Shown here: positions 25,691-36,460 of the stretch, piece by piece
Position numbering within the stretch: position 1 is the stretch's first letter
How the letters are laid out: each line of letters starts with the position of its first letter
NCBI GenBank assembly: GCA_020465985.1
Contig: JAANYP010005932.1
Location: forward strand, 186,001-250,000
From: Centrapalus pauciflorus
Lineage: Eukaryota; Streptophyta; Magnoliopsida; Asterales; Asteraceae
Length of the DNA: 64,000 nucleotides
Direction of reading: 5' to 3'
Program-made: the position numbers and the translations under genes
Notes under the pieces: model-generated
Databases searched by the model: none
The model's input: the letters and a program-made list of their open reading frames with translations, nothing else
Told to the model about the DNA's origin: nothing

Positions 25691-27475
25691 ATTCTTTATC
25701 ATTCATTTATGCTAAGAGCTACTACAAATGTAAGAATTTAAGCACAATATGTTTTAGGAATGAATGTACTATGTTATTTATAATAACATATTAAATTTAT
25801 TGTGTAAATGAGATACAATTCAAGAGACACATAAGTTATGAATAAAAGCATTTGAAGAGTCATTGTGTTATTGATTGACCCTCTTAAATTAATCTAAATA
25901 ATTATAGAATAGTGATAAATTAAATTAGTTAATAATAATAATATTGTTAATATATATAAGCATTTTATTTATATAATTGAATGAATAAATTTTATTTATA
26001 ACCTTATAATTAGCTAACTACTTTATGAAATGGATAAAATGACTAATAAAATAATTATTATAATGATATTTTTATGTTGTTATGACTTGTACATCGAGCT
26101 TTGTTACTTGAACTTTTCAAATTCAAGAATTTAGCATTAATATGTTGTATCCTATTATAAGTTGTAATTATATACATCATTTGTATTGCATAGATATGAT
26201 AAATGTTGTAGATATATAATTAAAATTAGACGGACTAACTATTTTTAGATATTTAATGAAAATTAACAAAATACTGACTACAGTTATTTAATAAAAATTT
26301 TTATTAAAATGAAATCAAATAAATAATACTCATATTTATTGCATGAACTCAACTTATATATAATAGACTCAACATTTATAAAAACAACTAACTAAATAAT
26401 TATATGATATGTTAAAATTTTAAAATTACACTAATGCATTGATTTTCTTATTTATTACATGAGATTTGTCATTAGATTTATTACATGGAGGACTCAACTT
26501 TTATATATATACTAGTCATGTAGACCCGTGCGATGCACTGGTTTATTATTTTGTTTTATTAGATTTAGATATTCTTTTTAATAATACAATGTCTGTTTGA
26601 TGTTATACAATAAATGAAAAATTACCAAGAAATTTAATCTAAAATACTAAATTTGACAATAAAGGTATTTTAAAAAATTTTGACTGAGAAATATGATGTA
26701 AAGTTCTATTTTGACCGAGAAAAGACATGAAATTTGACTTTTAGGTCAAAAAAGATAATCAAATATTATTATTTTACCAAAAAAATGGAGCATAAAACTA
26801 AAATTTACATTTTTACTTGGTTATCAATACCTTTTTTTTTGTCAAATTTGAATTTTATGTTATCTTTCTTAACCTAAAAAATTTCATATTACCTTTATTG
26901 TTAATTTTTGTATTTTATGTTACATTTTTTTACTAATTTGGCCTATAATAAATTTTAAAAATACAAATAATAGTAACATCTATTTTGTATCTAATCTTAG
27001 AAGATTTATAATGAGGTTCAAGAAATATTGCAGTAAGGCCACTCTAACTATCAAAGTGAATTAAAAACCTTAAAACTTTATATTGAGTTGTTTATTAGAA
27101 CCAAAATTTAACAATATTTAAGTTTCTATGAAACAATGCCATTTTAGTTTAAAAAAAAGAATATTAATTCAATGAATTAAATATACATGTTGTATAGAAT
27201 AGGAAATAAACATTTAACAAATGCTTAGATTAGTAGAACTGGAACTTTGTATGTTGACAAAAAGGACAACAGTTTATAATTATAAAAAAATAAAAAGTTG
27301 ATTTAAAAGCTAATGTGTTAAAAGGTTTTTGAAAATTAATCATTTTAGTAATGAATTACGTCTAAATTATCCATTTTAATTATTTGAAGTTCTTGAACAA
27401 ATCATATGATATACTGTCCATTTTAATAATTAGTTATTATTTTTTTACTAATTAAGCGTCACCAATACTTATTAT

Positions 27476-27782
27476 TTTTAACTAATTAAATGTAACGAAT
27501 GCTTATTGAAGTATATTTATAGAATATAAATGTAAAAAGGTATTACAAAAAGTATAATTTGGATCAATTTGATGTTTTGTATCTACTATGATATTAAAAC
27601 TATATTAAATATATCTGTATACTATTTATTTTTTTACTAATTAAATGTAACGAATACTAATCGAAGTAAATATAGTTATAGAATATAAATGTAAAAATGT
27701 ATTACAAAAAAGTATAGTTTGGATCAATTTGATATTTTGCATCTATAATGATATTAAAACTATATTAAACATATATGTATAC
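27476..27782. repeat. Tandem duplication, about 150 bp unit
   Basis: 27476-27622 and 27632-27782 are direct, imperfect copies sharing ACTAATTAAATGTAACGAAT, TTATAGAATATAAATGTAAA, TTTGGATCAATTTGAT and GATATTAAAACTATATTAAA. Confidence 0.85.
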
Positions 27783-28956
27783 TTAATTAAAAATAATGCA
27801 TCAGTTTTTAATTATAAATCTATTTTTTTCAAAAACTTTTAAATATCTATGAAACTGAACTCGAAACCTTTTAAACTATCAATCATATAATTTTCTAAAA
27901 CTTTAAAAGTTTTAAAAAAAAATTTTAGGTGATTAATTTACTTAATATATGAGTTAACATAAAAATATGTTGTTATTATGATCATTTACATTTTAAGTCG
28001 ACCACGTAAACTTATTTAATCGATTAAAAATATATAATTATCATAATAAATTATGTTAAAAACTTTAATCATCAAAGTAACTATCTTGAAATTGTAGTTG
28101 TCAAATAGCATTAGAAAAAAATTGTAAGTAACAAAATTAAGACAAAAAAGTATAATCTATAACTTTATAAAAGAATGTTGGATGCCCAAATTAATTAATT
28201 CAACACTTTATAATTAATATTATTTAAAAAAACAACTCAATCGTATAATAAATGAATAAATTATTATATCACATCGTACAAAAATTTATAATTATTACCT
28301 AATTATTTAATATAATAGTTTTAATCAATAAAAAATTTATTTTCACTATTATTTATAAAATAAATCAAGTATATAATATAAAAACTAATTACGTGGATAT
28401 TTATTCCTATTAATTTATCAAATAACTCAATTATGTAAAAAGTTATTCTTACAAGAATATATTACTATTATTTGTCACCTAAGGAATCCAAAAGTCATAT
28501 TAAATACAAAACTTTATATTCTTATAAATTATTATTATAAAACTTGTTACACTTATGTCAAATCTTTTTTTTTAATCAAAAAACACAATAAAAAATAATA
28601 TACAATTTTACATTAAATAAAAAAATATAGTTTAATTTGGTTACTTTAAGTTTTAAATTATTTTAGATATATAGATATATGTATGTGTGCGTGTAATATT
28701 TTATGATTAACTTTATTTTATTCAATGTAACTTCTAATCTATAACATATATTTGTTCTTACATGTAGCTTAACAAAAATAAAACTTTAATATGGACATAA
28801 AAACTACCAGTCAATTAGTGGACACGTAAGACAATTTATTGTTGTAAAAGAAAATAATCCACCAATTTTGCTAGGACTTGTAACATCACAAACTGGATTA
28901 GACTTGATCGAACCAAAATCAATTAAATAATTTAAGTGGAATACAACACACTCTAT

Positions 28957-29145
28957 TTATTTTAGAAAAAGTATGTGTCTATAATTTGGCAACTCTCTAT
29001 CATCTTTTTGATCTTCAAGTTTGTAATGTTGTGATAGACTGGCGACTTCATCCACAATTGCTCCACGAAGTATCCTTATTTTTTGTGGTTTGCCCTTGAT
29101 TGCACTTGTGATTATAATTCTCATTGTGGTCATTCTGAAATGCAC
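28957..29145 (-). other. Short open frame after an acceptor-like site
   Basis: After GTGCATTTCAG the minus strand reads MTTMRIIITSAIKGK, RILRGAIVDEV and QHYKLEDQKDD. I do not recognise it. It could be a captured exon in Helitron-like DNA or chance. Confidence 0.2.
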
Positions 29146-29545
29146 AAATTTAACATAAAAATTCTGACAAACAAAAATATTATAATTATATATATCACCA
29201 AGAAAATGTTTGACGTAATGTCATATGCATTTCTGATTAGTTTCTTTTAGAAGCATAGTCACAAAAAACCATGACCACAACCAAAATTTCAAGAACCGAA
29301 AGAAACATACCGAAAGTGACGATTCAATTGACAATACTCTTGTAAAATCTCTGCCGTTGAATAAAATCCAAATTCAAAAACTACTATTGTTGGAGAGCTT
29401 AGTATGCGTACTATAAATTGGATTGATTTAATTTAAAACGTGTAACAAAGTATGAATGTGATTGTATTACAGATCACGAATATAGACGGTTGTATTTATA
29501 GACAAAAAAAAATAAGAGGGTGCATTGAAAGTGGAATTTAGAAAG

Positions 29546-29889
29546 TGTAAATTTGTATTCCCGTATATTTTCAGCACCTCAATGATATTCTTATCAAACA
29601 CATGAAAAATCAAGCTCAATAAATGTGTAATGATAAAGAAGAAGACAATATGAATGTTGAGAGAACAAGGGAACAGTGGCGGCTGTAGTATATTCAAATG
29701 TCAACCGTGTAAATGAAAAGTAACCCTAGGAGCCTTTTCTAGGCTCCTTTAATTAACTTACACAACATGGCAACTTTGGCCCCTAGACTTTGCATAAACA
29801 TAAATTACATAGAAATTAAATACAAGACAAATTACAAAGATAGTAAATATTACAAAACAACTCCTAAGATCGAAATAATAAATCTAACA
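29546..29889 (-). repeat. 3' LTR of the 14.3-kb copia element
   Basis: The minus strand starts TGTTAGATTTATTATTTCG at 29889 and ends GGGAATACAAATTTACA at 29546. It contains a stem-loop AGGAGCC-7 nt-GGCTCCT (29728-29748). I see no convincing TATA box inside, in contrast to the strong one at 34651-34660. Confidence 0.95.
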
Positions 29890-29904
29890 ATCTCCCCATT
29901 TTCG
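29890..29904 (-). other. Polypurine tract of the copia element
   Basis: The minus strand reads AAAATGGGGAGAT directly before TGTTAG of the 3' LTR, only 2-4 bases after the stop codon of the extra ORF. Confidence 0.92.
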
Positions 29905-29905
29905 A

Positions 29906-32900
29906 TCACTTAGGAGGTCCTGGAATTCGGGCGTGGTCAGTCGATTCTCGGAGACCAAGTATGACGTCGAAGCATCTGGTTACTTGTCTTAGATGTAGCC
30001 TTTCGTTCAGGTATTCAATCCCGCTGACGATATCCTGAATCTCCTGTGGTGAGCATCTAAGTTCTGGATTTGGTTGAGCGTCAAAGTCTTGAACTTTCTG
30101 AGTAAGCGCTGCTCGAACCAATCTGATAGTGCCGTCGGAGTAACAAGGAAGATCCTCAAAGCGCATGAATCTTTTATATCCTTTTTGGTTCAAAAAGATA
30201 ACCCCTGGCTGTCCTCGAAGCAAAACTTTGTAAGCCGGATAGTGGTCTAGCAAAAATACATCTTGTTCAGGAGCTTTCAGACCCACTTTGACTAAGGCAC
30301 TCTCAATCGCCATCTGGAAATCTCTGAGGCACATTATGATTGATCGGCGATTCATGCATCGAACCAGGGCTGCTAGAGCAGTCATGTGTGTCAGACGACC
30401 CTTGACTCTATTTTTCATCTTTTTGTGCAGACGCTCTACGTCGTCTATGTTTACGAAGTCAAGGTCGCTTTCATACAGTTCTTGAATAGTACCGTCTTCT
30501 CTGAGTACCTCGAAGGCTGGAGTCTAGACTCTGGCTCTCGTGTACATATGAATGTTATTAATTTTGACTATTTTGGACTTTGACCAGTATTTGCTCTTGT
30601 CTCTCGTTTCTCTTAGCATCATCTGATTGTATTTAGCTTGAACGCATCGAGATGCATCGGTCATTACCATTAGAAGACGTCTACTGTAAGATCTCGGCTT
30701 CTTTCTGAAGACCATTTTGAACCTTTCTTCCAAGAAAGGATTTTGAAATTGATCAGCCGAGAACTTCTTCAAAAATTCTTTTAACCCCTGGACCGGAGGT
30801 TCTTCTAGTTCTTTAGGAGGAGCCTCAAGAAGTTTCAATACTCGGACTCTCCGGTCCTGACATAACTCTTCTTTTGTTTCCGCATCCAGAGTGTGGACTT
30901 CTCCCCATGAGTACCACTTTATCCATTCCTCGTCTGTCCTGTCATATGCTGCGGTGACTTCTCTAGTATCAAAACAGTCGACAGTTCTGGCTCCGGATGT
31001 TTCAGCGATATGGGCATGCGGAGCTGATTGAGTTGGGAGGGTTGATTGGACTGATGGGGTACGTATAACTGGTGGAGGATCTTTAGGTGTGGGAGTGGGT
31101 TGGATTGATGGAGTTTCTGTGGGAGTGACTGAAGGTGGTTGGATGGAAGAAGATGTTTGTGGTTGGGGTTCATGGGGTGGAGAATCCAAAATCTCAATTG
31201 GAATTTGAGGTGATTTTTGTGGAGATTGAGGTTCAGGCTTTGGTGTGAGAAATGTATAGTCGGTATCAGTATCAGAGTCTGAGTCAGACACTAATATGAT
31301 TTCGACTTTTTCATATTTAGGCTCATAGGTCACCATTGCTGACATGGGGTCTAACGGAGCTGGGCCCTCAATCTGTAGAGGTTCATAATCTATCATCAGT
31401 GCTTCCGTAGCCTCATAAGTCTGATCCCCAGACCCAGACCCTTGAATTTCTGTGGCTTCAGGCTTCGCTCCCCCTACAATAATCATCGAATCCTCATGAT
31501 GAACCTTTTGTCGTTTCTCCCCCTCATGACGATCAGGGTCGTCCTGGTCGTCATGTTTTCTTTTTGGGGGCTCGGCCTGAGTGCGGCATTGGAGTTCAAT
31601 AACTGCCGACTCCAGGCGATCCATTCGGGAATTGAGTTGTTCCTGGACATGTAGAATCAAACGGTTAAGTGCATCAAGTTTATCCGACAGCTCCGATATT
31701 TGGTGATGGACTGAATGGGAACCTGGTGGGGGGCTAGCTTCAGAGGCGACACCCTTACCCTTGATGAATGAAAGAAGGGCGGTGTGACGTTCCCTGGCGG
31801 CTTCCCTTTGGGCGTCCAGGTCAGCCCGGGTAACCACTCCGGCAGCACGTAATGCTGCCGTTAGCATCTCCAGATTGATGGGCAGATGGCCGGAAGTGGA
31901 CGGCGTTGATTGAGCCACTCCCGGTCTTCCTTCCGTCATTTCTGGTTCCTGTATAGGACGCTCAGATCTGGAAGTTTGTTGAGCTGCCACGGAGGCAGCT
32001 CTTGGGGATGCCACAAAGGCATCGTGCGTGGTGTGTATATGTGGGGATGGAATCGTGGGTGAAGGAAGTTCGGTCACGTGGGGAGGAGTGTGACCTCTTT
32101 CAACACCGCCACTCTCTGAATGAGAGGGCGATGGAGTGTGTGGAAGATCCCCGTGGAATGAAGTGGTTTCCCTTTGAGGGGAAACCAAGTGGGTGGTGGG
32201 GGTTGTTTCGACCGCTAGACTAACGGTCTTATGAAGGGGAGTCCGGCTAATAGGGCTTGGTTCACCCTCAGACTGAATTTCCCTCGCTCTTACGACAGAG
32301 ACGGTTCTCTCGGAATCCGCCGTCTCTGCCGTCTCACCTACATCTCCCTCTCTCACAATCTCAGCCTCCCGCTCACCGAAACCCATAGACTGTTGAACAT
32401 CCATCCGTTCTCCCTCATGCTCACTCTCTCTTTGCTCACCTTTGGACTGGTTAGTCTCAGTCGATTCCGATTGAGACTCATCCGGATAACTCTCTCTTAT
32501 ATACGCCCTTACCCGCTCTGTGCCCCTTGACCTCGTTTGAGTAGATAGAGGAATTTTCATCACCGGTACCGTCGGGGCCCCCTTTGGCAGAGTTAACTTT
32601 TGAATTGCCACGGTGGGGTAGACATCAGCCTCCGGACGTTCATGTATGTCATCGTCTTGATCCATTGCACATTGGATGATGAGTTGAAGGAATCTTTGAA
32701 AAGGAACATACTTGCGGCCTTTCTTTGTGCTTCTTTCGACGTAGACTCTTCGTAATTCTTCAAAGATGAATGCAGCATAGTCCACGTGTCGGTCAAAGGC
32801 AAAGCCGGTGAACATGGCTAATACCTGGGCCGACGCTGAGTCATGACATGAATGCTTGGCGGTGAGGCATTTGTTAAGCACATCGAACAGAATCCGCCAG

Positions 32901-33397
32901 CGGGACTGAAGGTTTTTCGTGCGAAAGTCTGATGGTTTGGAAAGAGGACCGTCATACCCTAGAGTTTGTATCTCAGTTAGGGCTTCAGAGACGGATGGGT
33001 TTGGGTCGAATGAATCAAGGGTGGGAAGGTAGTCTTCTGTGGGTAGATGAAGAATGTGGCGGATGGCAGAAGTAGTGACTTTGACTGGAACGCAGTCAAT
33101 GGTGGAGGTGAAGTGAGGTTCGGGGTCGGTTATATATTGTAGTCTGTTCCAGAATTGTTGGAGATATATCTGGGGAACAGCTATGGCAGTGGATAGGGCA
33201 TAATAGATGGGATGGCGGGTGAGGATGTCAAAAGCAAGGGTTTGGGTTTCTTTTGTAAGGATGGAAACGTCGAGTTGCCAGTTATGTGGGATAAACTCGA
33301 CAAACTCGGCGCTGGGTAGGATGGATTCCTCGGGTAGCTGAGCATTGTTATTTGGAATGGGAGGATGGGGTAGGGTGAGAATGATTGCGGGATCCAT
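29906..33397 (-). pseudogene. Extra 3' ORF of the copia element (env position, function unknown)
   Basis: It starts MDPAIILTLPH at an ATG four bases after an acceptor TTTGCAG|G, and is open to an amber codon at 30524-30526. The same frame continues to TGA at 29906, about 1160 codons in all with this one stop. N-terminal block: LTRHPIYYALSTAIAVPQIY, LQQFWNRLQY. Middle: long P/S/T/E-rich disordered parts, a coiled coil near LILHVQEQLNSRMDRLE, a basic PKRKHDD patch and an acidic SDSDSDTDTD. C-terminal block: GVIFLNQKGYKRFMRFEDLP, YSDGTIRLVRAAL. Similar blocks occur, to my memory, in extra ORFs of other eudicot copia elements. I see no signal peptide, membrane segment or glycoprotein-like feature, so calling it an envelope is not supported. 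Confidence 0.8.
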
Positions 33398-33401
33398 TAT
33401 C

Positions 33402-34476
33402 CTGCAAAGTGCAACACAGTTAGACTCATAAGACTTGAGATGATAATGCATTGATGTGAAGTCTAGATGAGTGTGAAATAGAAATTGTCTGATCTGTTTA
33501 ACATCGGGTCTTTATAAGCAGAATAAAATTCCACTAATAAAGTCCAAAGTCAATCGTTAAGAGACCGATGTTAGATAAGACCGTTTCACTCAAACACTGA
33601 TCCTAACTCTAATCAATGGTGCACTTGGATGGAACTATTTTTTGCGATATTTTAATTTATATAAACATGCAGAAATTGAAAAATGAAAAATTAAAAAAAA
33701 AATCCTAAGTGATGGATTTCGGATGGTCCGAATTCGGATGAACAGTGTCACCGAATTCGGATCAGTCCGAAATCGGATGATGCATGAATGATGTTTGGGG
33801 GGTCCGAATTCGGATGAGCTGAAAACAGGAACCGAATTCGGATGATGGTCCGAAATGTGAGTTATGAAATGTATGAAAGTGGTCCGAAGTCGGATGGTTC
33901 ATGGAACATGATCCGAATTCGGATGATGACTTATGTGAATGCATGAAATGATATGGATAAGTCCTGAGATCGGATGGTACCCAGAATTCGGATGGGAACC
34001 GAATTCGGATATCATCCGAATTCGGATGAACAGAGGTGAACAGACTTAGACTATATTCAAGTTTTGAAGATTTTGACCCTGCTTTGATGGTCCGAATTCG
34101 GATCAACAGTGACCCGAATTCGGATCAACAGTGGTCCGAATTTGGGTTTGTACTTTTGAAAATTTTTGAAGTTAGTCTAAGTCGGACATCCGAATTCGGG
34201 TGGTGGTCCGAATTCGGACATCCGAAACTGCATGAGTGCAGTTAATGTTCATGCAAAAATAAACGTGAACAGTTAAATGTTAACAAAAATGCATGAAATT
34301 TCAGATTCTAGTCTAAAACAAGTTACTCAACATTTTATCTAACTACAGCTAAAGAAAAATAACACATTTCAGTACCCTAAATGTATAAAAACCGAAAATA
34401 AAAACTATAAAAGTTTTGAAAATTAAACAAGCAATATACGAAGTTAAAAACTAAAATAAAGAAAGAAATATGTTAC
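33402..34476 (-). repeat. Presumed intron before the extra ORF, filled with CCGAATTCGG repeats
   Basis: The donor is CCAG|GTAACA (GT at 34476-34475) and the acceptor is GTTGCACTTTGCAG (AG at 33403-33402). Within about 33720-34225 the palindrome CCGAATTCGG occurs eleven times exactly, plus variants (CCGAAATCGG, CCGAAGTCGG), usually followed by ATGAACAGT or ATCAACAGT. No gene lies here. The length (1075 nt) and splice sites are predicted, not proven. Confidence 0.7.
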
Positions 34477-34660
34477 CTGGTAGTGCCGAAGAAGGAAAAT
34501 GCAAGAAAAACGAAAGATTATGATGTTCCAAAAGCTTGAAGTGGTAACAATGGTGGTTTGGGGCGGTGGTGTCGACGGGAGGGAAGGAGAAGAAAGAAGA
34601 AAGAAAGATGGAAATATCTTGAAGATGAAGAAATTGACCATTTGACCACCCCTATATAAA
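34477..34660 (-). promoter_or_regulatory. Internal promoter and untranslated exon for the extra ORF
   Basis: The minus strand has TTTATATAGG (34660-34651). It is followed by a C/T-rich leader (TTCTTCATCTTCAAG, CTTTCTTTCTTCTTTCTCC) and the donor CCAG|GTAACA about 175 nt downstream of the TATA box. The GC-rich DNA just upstream (CCCGACCCGCGCGG) resembles core promoter flanks. It may instead be the U3-R part of an old LTR that became internal. Confidence 0.6.
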
Positions 34661-35062
34661 TCCGCGCGGGTCGGGTACGGGTCAAGAGGATCCGCGCTTA
34701 ATCATGTATATGGGCCGCCGGTTTTGACTCAACACACACACAAAATTAAATTACATGGACTTTTAACAAAATTAAAAAGAAATTTTGGCCCAATTTGTAT
34801 TGCATCTTTTTGAGATTTTCTATGAGACTTCAAAATAGAATATTTTTGGTATTTTCTTTCATTTTCCGAAATCAAAATAAAATGAAATGAAGTAAACTAA
34901 AATCTTTTTGGCTTTTTGATAAATTTGAAAGATAAAATCTTTTTGTGATTTTCTGACCTATTAAATGAAAACTTAAGATTAAATTAAAATTTAAGACCAA
35001 CCTAAAATTTAAAATTTAACTACAAAAGAAATAAAGAGAAACATAGAATTATAAAATTTAAT
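34661..35062. other. AT-rich region upstream of the internal promoter
   Basis: Not coding. On the minus strand it runs from TGTTAGGATATT to the TATA box, the spacing expected of a U3 region. The repeated theme is AAAATCTTTTTG/CAAAAAGATTTTAT. Confidence 0.5.
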
Positions 35063-35088
35063 ATCCTAACAATCTACTCCCCCTCAAA
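35063..35088 (-). other. Internal polypurine tract followed by TGTTAGGAT
   Basis: The minus strand reads TTTGAGGGGGAGTAGAT then TGTTAGGATATT. This copies the PPT-LTR junction seen at 29890 (GGGGAGAT-TGTTAGATT) and at 60944 (GGGGGAGAT-TGTTAGGC), yet here it lies between pol and the extra ORF. No PBS or LTR 3' end is found downstream. Confidence 0.75.
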
Positions 35089-35376
35089 TGAATACCGGTT
35101 CTTTTCCGTTTCTTTTCCAGATTTAAATCACGACAACCCTTTTTAGCCTTACAAACACAGACAAACCTGGATATTGTTTGCATCCCACTCCGTGATGAAC
35201 AATTCACACAACAATTTATCAGGATCATTAATTATAAAAATATGCGCAGATAAGGAAATATTGAGTTTCAATTTTGTGCCACAGTCCTTAAATTTAAATA
35301 ACAGATATTTTTCTAAAATAAAGGAATTTCAATCATGATAGATTGAAATAGAATTATTTAAGACAATATCTGATAT
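35089..35376. other. Spacer after RNase H
   Basis: 288 bp of non-coding DNA between the RNase H stop and the internal polypurine tract. I see nothing in it. Confidence 0.5.
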
Positions 35377-36460
35377 TTAATTGGAAGGTGGATTCAACAT
35401 GCCGATATGAGATACTAAAAACTGAAAACGAGGTTCGTCTAAAGCTTTAGTAAATATATCCGCAAGTTGATATTCCGTGCCAACAAAATACAACTCAATG
35501 GTTCCCTTTTCAACATGATCTTTAATAAAATGATACCTGATATCTATGTGTTTTGTTCGAGAGTGCTGCACGGGATTGCAAGAGATGGCAATTGCACTTC
35601 GAGAATCACAGTAAATAGGGATATTGGTGAGTGGAAACCCATAATCGCGTAATTGTGTTCTCATCCACAGCACTTGAGAGCAACAGCTTGCATCTGCTAC
35701 ATACTCAGCCTCAGCTGTAGATGTGGATACACAATTCTGCTTTTTGGAAGACCAACTCACCGGTCTATCTCCTAAAACTGTATTCCTCCCGACGTGCTTT
35801 TTCTCTCCACTCTACAACCTGCAAAACAGCATCTGAAAACGCGGTAAGATCGAAATCGGTTCTCTTTGGATACCATAGACCAAGTTCGGGTGTACCCTTA
35901 AGATAACGAAAAATGCGTTTTACCGCAGTTAGGTGTGATTCTTTTGGGTCGGCCTGAAATCTAGCACAAAGACATGTTGAAAATACTATATCCGGCCTAC
36001 TGGCAGTCAAGTATAGTAAGGATCCTATCATCCCTCTGTAAGTTGTATTATCGACACTTTTCCCGGAAGGATCGGTGTCTAACTTACAGTTGGAGGCCAT
36101 GGGAGTTGCGATACTCGTGCAAGAGTCTAACTTATACTTCTTGAGAATGTCAAGAGTATATTTCGACTGGTTCACAAAAATCCCATCCTCAAGTTGTTTG
36201 ACTTGTAATCCGAGGAAAAAGTTCATTTCCCCAATCATACTCATCTCAAACCTGGACTCCATTAGGGCTGAAAAATCCTTACAAAAATTACTGTCATTAG
36301 ATCCAAATATAATATCGTCAACATAAATTTGTACTAACATTATATGTGGGTCTTCCCTTTTTGTGAACAGAGTTGTGTCCACCACACCTTTATAGAAACC
36401 GACAGAAATAAGGAAATTTGAAAGACTATCATACCATGCTCGAGGTGCTTGTTTTAAACC
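35377..36460 (-). pseudogene. Copia reverse transcriptase (C-terminal part) and RNase H
   Basis: After the TAA at 36461 the frame continues with GLKQAPRAWYDS, the catalytic VDDIIFGS and NFFLGLQVKQ. It then reads SKYTLDILKKY, YRGMIGSLLYLTASRPDI and YLKGTPELGLWYP. Around 35835-35775 at least two one-base losses break the frame (FSDA, then the RKSTSGG region in other frames). RNase H resumes at WSSKKQNCVSTSTAEAEY and ends with KHIDIRYHFIKDHV, ADIFTKAL and HIGMLNPPSN before the stop at 35377. Confidence 0.94.

Larger units (their letters stand above)
26512..29545 (-). mobile_element. Helitron-like 3' terminus and AT-rich body
   Basis: The minus strand ends CCAGTGCATCGCACGGGTCT, then ACATGACTAG|T (CTAG 26512-26515), nearly the same as the end at 16452. 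The body to about 29.5 kb is AT-rich, with internal repeats and no intact gene. The 5' end is not identified; the copia LTR starts at 29546. Confidence 0.45.

Noticed and set aside
29906..33397. Calling the extra copia ORF a retroviral-type envelope gene.
   Set aside because: No signal peptide, transmembrane helix or cysteine pattern is visible; only the position after pol resembles env.
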